From Littorina saxatilis (Eukaryota; Mollusca; Gastropoda; Littorinimorpha; Littorinidae), in NCBI RefSeq assembly GCF_037325665.1, contig NC_090261.1, positions 16,286,789 through 16,350,788 of the forward strand: DNA of 64,000 nt, in the 5' to 3' direction. This document shows, piece after piece, positions 46,781 to 64,000 of this stretch. Both the position numbers and the translations under genes were made by a program. How positions within the stretch are numbered: position 1 is the first letter of the stretch; each line of letters opens with the position of its first letter. The notes beneath the pieces were generated by a model. That model worked only from the letters and a program-made list of their open reading frames with translations, was not told where the DNA came from and did not search any database.

Positions 46781-48040
46781 GCTGCAGGTCTGCCATTTAA
46801 TAAAAATTAAAACAACGCCCTTTCAGGCATAATTTTAGCTTTCCACAGCGTTTCTATCACTTGTTGATGCCCGGTACTAGCCAGGCAGATTGCTTTTAAT
46901 TCTGTATTCCCTGTTTCTGTGTAAGACAGAGGATGAAATTCATTTGATCATTTCGATGCTTATCATTATCTAAAGTACAAGGAGACTAGTTCCGCATAAC
47001 TCTGACCTGTTATTAATATTAGGAGCTCTTGCTTCCCTTTGTTTCTAAGAACTTTTTTTTTTCGTGTTTGATTGCAGGTAAATTGGAGACAGATTTGATC
47101 ATTTATGTTGTGGATTGACTGAATGATATGCCCATACGCCTGCAGTCTCACATTCAAGTAACAGAGGTGAATAGGTGTATCCACAAATCAATAATCTTTG
47201 TGACACTGACAGTGACTATCATTCTGCATGATTAAGATCTTATTGTACAGGAAAAGCAAACTTTTCATCCAATGGAATATGTTCAATAAATCATTCATGC
47301 ATCACTGAAATAAAAATAAAACACAAAAGGAAGAAACCCCGTTCTGTTTTGTTTTGTTTTGCATTTTTGCCAGCGCACAGTTCTGTTTGCATCATAAATA
47401 GCATGCTTCAGACTGAATGCCTTTGCTCAGTCACAACTGATGTGGGCCTTCTCATATGAAAATGGAGTGTAACCCATTGCTGTTAGCTCTGCATTCCAAG
47501 CATTCAAGCACACACTTGATTGTTTCATACGTTTAGTGTCTATTCTTTTTTAGGAAACGTGACTGAAGCACACTGTATAACACATAGCACAAGACCACTT
47601 TTCAATTCTTTTCTTTTCTCTTTTTTGATACCAATGAAACATTTATACATGTAACTTTCATCATCAAACACATTTCATGTAATAGTAACCCAGCTCGCAA
47701 CCAAGCAGACACATACACACTCACACACGTTGTAACAGAAAAAGGAAAAAAGAATGTACATGTATGTTCTTAAATCGAAAACATATGATGCTACCGTTTC
47801 ACATACATTGTACATAAACAACAGACAAGTGGTTTGGTTGGGAGTACTGGGAGCAAGACACTTTAACTGGTCACACTTCACTATAAAAACATTTTGATAC
47901 AGACACATCCACACAACAATTGTGATACAGACACTAACACTGACTGAAAATAGACACATAACATTGAATTCAGTATTTCTCACCACAACTGCCACTTGTA
48001 TTTCTTCTATCTTCATTTCATTTTTTAGTCAAAGAAGAAC
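46781..48040. other. Intergenic; no gene recognised
   Basis: AT-rich sequence without recognisable coding motifs or repeats. Confidence 0.45.
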
Positions 48041-48846
48041 AAATTACTACATTTAGTCAAGCTGTGGAACTCACAGAATGAAACTGAACGTAGTCCGCCG
48101 CTAGTGCAAAAGGCAGTGAAAGTGACGAGCCTGTTTGGCGTGGTAGCGATTGCGCTGTGCTTCATAGCACGCTTTACTGTACCTCTCTTCGTTTTAACTT
48201 TCTGAGCGTGTTTTTAATCCAAACATATCATATCTATATGTTTTTGGAATCAGGAACCGACAAGGAATAAGATGAAATAGTTTTTAAAACGATTTCGGAA
48301 ATTTAATTTTGATCATAATTTTTATATTTTTAATTTTCAGAGCTTGTTTTTAATCCAAATATAACATATGTATATGTTTTTGGAATCAGAAAATGACGAA
48401 GAATAAGATGAAATTGTTTTTGGATCGTTTAATAAAAAAATAATTTTAATTACAAGTTTCCGATTTTTAATGACCAAACTCACTCATTAGTTTTTAAGCC
48501 ACCAAGCTGAAATGCAATACCAAACCCCGGGCTTCGTCGAAGATTGCTTTGCCAAAATTTCAATCAATTTGATTGAAAAATGAGGGTGTGACAGTGCCGC
48601 CTCAACTTTTACAAAAAGCCGGATATGACGTCATCAAAGGTATTTATCGAAAAAATTAAAAAAACGTCCGGGGATATCATACCCAGGAACTCTCATGTCA
48701 AATTTCATAAAGATCGGCCCAGTAGTTTAGTCTGAATCGCTCTACACACACACACACAGACAGACAGACAGACAGACACACACACATACACCACGACCCT
48801 CGTCTCGATTCCCCCCTCTATGTTAAAACATTTAGTCAAAACTTGA
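48041..48846 (+). mobile_element. Element A, copy 3
   Basis: Starts TTACTACATTTAGTCAAGC and ends ACATTTAGTCAAAACTTGAA, slightly short at the right end. It carries a (CA)n/(CAGA)n tract at 48745-48786 in the usual place and shares ATATGACGTCATCAAAG with the other copies. Confidence 0.88.
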
Positions 48847-49013
48847 AACTTATCCAAACCAGACAGTCCCTATCATCTTTCTCTAGTGCAACAATTGTTA
48901 CCATCCAAACAAAAATATATTATTCTCACTCTATACAAAATTACAACTACATGTACTACCCATCAACCAATCAAAAACTAATCATCTTTCATTTTTTCCA
49001 CAATGTTACTATC

Positions 49014-49388
49014 TTCTTCTTCTTCTGCGTTCGTGGGCTGAAACTCCCACATACACTCGTGTTTTTTGCACGAGTGGAATTTTACGTGTATGACCGTTTT
49101 TTACCCCGCCATTCAGGCAGCCATACGCCGGTTTCGGAGGAAGCATGCTGGGTATTTTCGTGTTTCTCTAACCCACCGAACTCTGACATGGATTACAGGA
49201 TCTTTTTCGTGCGCACTTGGTCTTGTGCTTGCGTGTACACACGGGGGTGTTCGGACACCGAGGAGAGTCTGCACACAAAGTTGACTCAGAAATAAATCTC
49301 TCGCCGAACGTGGGGACAAACTCACGCTGACAGCGGCCAACTGGATACAAATCCAGCGCGCTACCGACTGAGCTACATCCCCGCCACG
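49014..49388 (-). repeat. tRNA-derived SINE (family B), full length
   Basis: Read on the - strand, a tRNA-like head (GGGGATGTAGCTCAGTCGGT, then GCGCTGGATTTGTATCC) is followed by a ~300-base body and a (GAA)n tail. A perfect 12-bp duplication AATGTTACTATC flanks it (49002-49013 and 49389-49400). It is the reference copy for the truncated ones at 3868, 16888 and 19308. Confidence 0.93.
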
Positions 49389-49400
49389 AATGTTACTATC

Positions 49401-49937
49401 AAGTTGAAACGTTCAATGCCTCCAGAGAGAGCTTGTTTAATGTTGAACAAACACTCCCTCCAATGAGAAGGATCATGTCAACCATCGCGGATCTTCCCAG
49501 GTTTGTACATAGAATGACTGCATAATTGTTTCCACGTCCACATAGCAAAAACCAGGGTGGACATTTTTTCTGAATTAATTTTAAATGTTGACCCTTGCAT
49601 CAACTTCCGAAATGAATTGAACAACCAAATCCCACTCTATACAGAAAGTGAGCAGACTGTTGAATGTGGGTATGTCTTCAAGTTGAAAGATGCTCTTCCC
49701 TCGTGTCAAAACCGGGACAGTGGCTGCCATGATGACTTAAGTGAGAAGTAAGATACCCCTAAAACATAGTACCATACGGGCAGCACCACACTATGTATAA
49801 CACCACCTGTTAACTTTCTCTTCAATTCTGTTACACACTAACACACCACTCTTTCTTTCTCAAACACAATCACTACTCACTCGCATAAAACTGTTTCTCA
49901 GCATATTTCTCATGTTCTGTATTTACATATGAAACCT
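49401..49937. other. Intergenic; no gene recognised
   Basis: Only the weak interspersed similarity with 46130-46300 noted above. Confidence 0.4.
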
Positions 49938-50296
49938 TTCTTTCTTTCTTTATTTGGTGTTTAACGTCGTTTTCAACCATTCAAGGTTATATCGCGACGT
50001 GGAAAGGGGGGAGATGGGATAGAGCCACTTGTCAATTGTTTCTTGTTCACAAAAGCACTAATCAAAAATTTGCTCCAGGGGCTTGCAACGTACACAATAC
50101 TGGGAGAATGCAAGTTTCCAGTACAAAGGACTTAACATTTCTTACATACTGCTTGACTAAAATCTTTAAAAAAAATGGACTATATTATATACAAGAAACA
50201 CTTAACAAGGGTAAAAGGAGAAACAGAATCCCTTAGTCGCCTCTTACGACATGCTGGGGAGCATCAGGTAAATTCTTCCCCCTAATCCGTGAGGGG
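49938..50296 (-). repeat. SINE family C, full length
   Basis: Same structure and orientation as the copies at 29833 and 50691: 5' end on the right, (GAAA)n tail on the left. A 14-bp duplication TACATATGAAACCT flanks it (49924-49937 and 50297-50310). Confidence 0.92.
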
Positions 50297-50690
50297 TACA
50301 TATGAAACCTGTTTTTCAGCGTTCTTGTCATGTTTTGTATGTACATATGAAACTGTTTCTCATATTTCTCATGTCCAGTATTTACAAATGAAATGCCTCA
50401 ATGACTTAAGTCAAAATAACACGTCTTTACACAAAACACATAACCTTCTGAACAAATACAATGTAAAGTCATCTTAGACAAGTTAGAGCAATGGGCAGCC
50501 AAGTAGGAACACCTGAGAAAGTCATATTCCAATCAAACAAGATACATGTTTCATCATTTGCTGACTAAACAAAAGCTACAAATATTTAGAACAAAAAGTC
50601 TCCCTTTTCCTGAACAATACCAATTGAAACCCTATTGTTTTTCACATCCCCACCCCATTCCTGTAACCCAAAACTGTCCAGACAAGAACA

Positions 50691-51056
50691 TTCTTTCTTT
50701 ATTTGGTGTTAAACGTCGTTTTCAACCGTTCAAGGTTATATCGCGACGGGGAAAGGGGGGAGATGGGATAGAGCCACTTGTTAATTGTTTCTTGTTCACA
50801 AAAGCACTAATCAAATAATTGCTCCAGGGGCTTGCAACGTAGTACAATATATGACCTTACTGGGAGAATGCAAGTTTCCAGTACAAAGGACTTAACATTT
50901 CTTACATACTGCTTGACTAAAATCTTTACAAACATTGACTATATTCTATACAAGAAACACTTAACAAGGGTAAAAGGAGAAACAGAATCCGTTAGTCGCC
51001 TCTTACGACATACTGGGGAGCATCGGGTAAATTCTTCCCCCTAACCCGCGGGGGGT
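50691..51056 (-). repeat. SINE family C, full length
   Basis: An 11-bp duplication AGACAAGAACA flanks it (50680-50690 and 51057-51067). It carries the conserved 5' start reading TACCCCCCGCGGGTTAGGG on the - strand. Confidence 0.92.
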
Positions 51057-51067
51057 AGACAAGAACA

Positions 51068-52170
51068 GTCTTCATGAAAAGGGAACAAATGTACAGTACC
51101 GCACAGTACTGCAAGTACATGATGCAGCCTCTGGACTATTCTGCTTTCACTGCTGTTTCTCTCACAGTCTGAAAGCTGTGGACTGAAGGCTGCCCACGCC
51201 TCATCCTTTTGCTGAATTTATCAAAAATCAAATGCAGTTTCTCAGAGTACATAAACACTAACAAGGCAGAAAGCAGAACCACTCTAATATCAGTGTCTTT
51301 CATACGGGGAGAACATAAGAGTCATAACACGGGAAAACCTCATGCTTTAAGTCTACCGCATCCTGTTCACGAAAGTGTTTTTCAACTAATGCCAATGCAA
51401 AACTATTGCTTGTGATAACATGAAAAATGCACCAGCTGTTCAACTTCAACATGATAAACCTACTCAGAACATCACCTTAGTTTTGCAAATATTGAATACA
51501 ATCTGCTTTTGGCAGTAATTGGACATATACATTTATTGAGGGAAAAAAACACCACTCAAACCAAACCGACAATTTCACTCAACCTGCCCTTGCAAATCTT
51601 CATGCACTCGCACACACAATCTTTCTCAATCTGAAGTGAAAGTAAGGATTGAAATTCTGACTGTAGAATAGATACCATTACGTCCAGATGACTACACATA
51701 CAATGTGTGATAACATTGGGTTTTAGTTACTCTCACTTTCCCCTGCAAATTTTAGCTGCCGAATCGAACTGGCTCTTCTATTATAATGTAAGACTTAACA
51801 TTTGACCGTAACTGTAAACTGAAAACAAAACTCAACAGCATATATTTTTCAAATTACATTTTTTACCATCAAATGAATGCTCAAACATAACCCAGGCAAA
51901 CTCTTTATTCTTATGACAGCACCAGTTACAAATACCACTGATCAAAAAAAAGTTGTCTTACACTTCAGCGACACTTTTCTTCCATTTTCATGATCCGTTA
52001 GCTTTTTAAGGTCCGTTAGCTTCTACTTTCTAACAGGCTTGATGTTTTGCCATTGTTTCTGTTCTTTCAAGGACACAGGATGAAAAGCAGTATAGTCTAT
52101 GTATTTTAAACAAATAAAGTGTAAAAATGTACATGCAAAAGACTCAGAACACAGTACAGAAAGTATTTGT
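51068..52170. other. Intergenic; no gene recognised
   Basis: AT-rich DNA downstream of the poly(A) polymerase gene. No coding motif is visible. Confidence 0.45.
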
Positions 52171-53341
52171 TTTATTTATTTGGCTGACAAAAAAATGATT
52201 GCACAAATAATGCAAACTAAATGTGTATATAGTCTGACACTAACAATTAACAAAACAAGAATCCTTCTATAATACCTGCTTTTCTTGTCAGTTTAAATTG
52301 TACTCCTTGCTCTGAAAGGATACCTATACATAATAAAAAAACAAAAAACCCCATAATTCTTATAAAGAAAGAAATGGTGTGCCGAACCTGCTCAATATTC
52401 ATTTTGGTAAAGCTTAATTTCAGTAGATAAACCCAGGCCATTGTTTTCCAATACACTGATACTGGATGTACTTACCCTGTAGAAATTACAACTGTCTATC
52501 ATGTGTCCTGCTTTTTTCACAGATTCACTTTTGCAAACAGAGCAAGGCAAACCTTTTCTGAGCACACAGCTGTAAGGGATGCAATGTTTGTGTTAACCAG
52601 AATTTTTGGTATTTTACCGGTTGTTACATGTATATGAAATATCAGAAAAGAATTCGTCAGCTTGTGTGAATGTTAATTGATAGTGTTTCGTATTACAGCA
52701 AAACTACTGTTATGAAAGTTTGACTGGTTGCAATGACCAGATGACCCTTTTTTGCGGCATGTATTCTTTTTGTCTTTTTATATCGATCGAGTGACATCTG
52801 GGTATGCTGTTCATGAAAGGTCTGCTTCTCTGAGGACCAGGTCTTGTCAAACATGACAATGCAGGTTTCACATACACCACAGGAAAAGGACATCTACTAA
52901 TGAGATTCCACTGATCTCAATGCTCTACCAGCTGATAGTATTGAAAAATGTGCCAAAGCATATCCCAGGTTCTTGCCAAAATCTACTAATTACCATTAAT
53001 TTGTGGCTCCCATCCATTTTTTTGGAGCCACCAATACCGTAGAATAATCATTTAGGGTTAACTTCTTTGCTTCAGACTTTTTTTCTTCTCGTAGCAGGAA
53101 TGCCAACCAACCTGCCAGAATGCCAGCTTTGGGCATAGCCACACATGCCCATATGTTTGTCATGTTCCACAGCCATTCCACCAGACGGAGGCACACATCC
53201 ACAGAATAACTTGTGGACATGGCTGAGACCTGTTTCGTGCACACCGCTGATCAGTGGCTAACTGTGTGAAATGTCGGATGCTGTCAGGACGAACAGCTGT
53301 TGGACCCTACACTGACCGGCTAGAACACAGCCGTAGCGGCT
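52171..53341 (-). other. Probable 3' untranslated region of the poly(A) polymerase gene
   Basis: Downstream of the stop codon on the - strand the first AATAAA signal I find is at 52176-52171 (twice overlapping, AATAAATAAA). This would give a 3' untranslated region of about 1.17 kb. Short open frames within it have no recognised domain. Confidence 0.4.
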
Positions 53342-63725
<10,384 letters not shown>

Positions 63726-63901
63726 TCAGTTGTAAGAGGTGCAACATGTTGTGTGAGAATCTTTCACACAAAACATCATCAGCCTATCTAATTAACAAAA
63801 GAATCTATGAAAAATAACCAGGTGAGGCAGAGAGCCTCGCTTTTTCATCGTTACTTCCCTTTGTTTAGTAGATCAAGGTATCCATGTCATGGAAGGACAG
63901 C

Positions 63902-64000
63902 TTTCTTTCTTTCTATATTTGGTGTTTAACGTCATTTTTAACCATTCAAGGTTATATCGCGACGGAGGGAAGGGGGGAGATGGGATAGAGCCACTTGTCA
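63902..64000 (-). repeat. SINE family C, cut by window edge
   Basis: Begins TTTCTTTCTTTCTATATTTG and continues GTTATATCGCGACGG and ATAGAGCCACTTGTCA, the tail half of the family-C SINE. Its 5' end lies outside the window. Confidence 0.88.

Noticed and set aside
49320-49388. tRNA gene on the - strand (GATGTAGCTCAGTCGGT)
   Set aside because: The cloverleaf decays after the anticodon region and the unit is a SINE flanked by a 12-bp duplication.

Overview
The window is animal nuclear DNA. It has long introns, GT-AG exons, tRNA-derived SINEs, non-LTR and DNA transposons and abundant (CA)n/(CAGA)n tracts, with no sign of bacterial gene organisation. The repeat families, especially a SINE ending in an ACACCAAATAAAGAAAG-type tail, and the genes fit a mollusc, most likely a marine gastropod. 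That placement rests on recall of repeat families and is inference.

Two host genes are supported. (1) A complete three-exon globin lies on the + strand (exons 21392-21660, 34370-34601, 39096-39341; 248 residues). It resembles neuroglobin, with distal His123 and proximal His155, begins Met-Gly-Cys as dually acylated membrane globins do, and its introns sit at the ancient B12.2 and G7.0 positions. (2) The 3' half of a canonical nuclear poly(A) polymerase (PAPOLA/PAPOLG type) lies on the - strand. Seven exons are visible between 63700 and 53342; the exons for the end of the central domain and most of the RNA-binding domain are not found and probably fall in the 200-N gap at 59756-59955. The 5' exons lie beyond the right edge.

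Layout: 1-9100 simple repeats, a 42-bp minisatellite and unassigned DNA; 9490-12900 a decayed LINE on the - strand carrying a 2A ribosome-skipping motif; 13-20 kb MITEs, an inserted CAGGGGTG-ended element and unassigned DNA; 21.4-39.3 kb the globin gene, whose introns hold SINEs, a three-layer transposon nest (25.5-28.1 kb) and a rearranged transposon cluster (31.2-34.25 kb); 39.8-41.2 kb a foldback structure; 41-53 kb mostly unassigned DNA with dispersed elements; 53.3-63.7 kb the poly(A) polymerase gene, with a pogo-like element in the intron that also holds the gap.

The most unusual observation is that the globin is surrounded by tandem, degenerate copies of pieces of its own exons. Copies of the 5' end of exon 2 lie upstream of it and five or six copies of its 3' end lie downstream, both at about 120-bp spacing. 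A broken exon-3 copy lies 1.7 kb before the real one, and the end of exon 3 with its stop codon is repeated three times. Several downstream copies keep GC donor sites.
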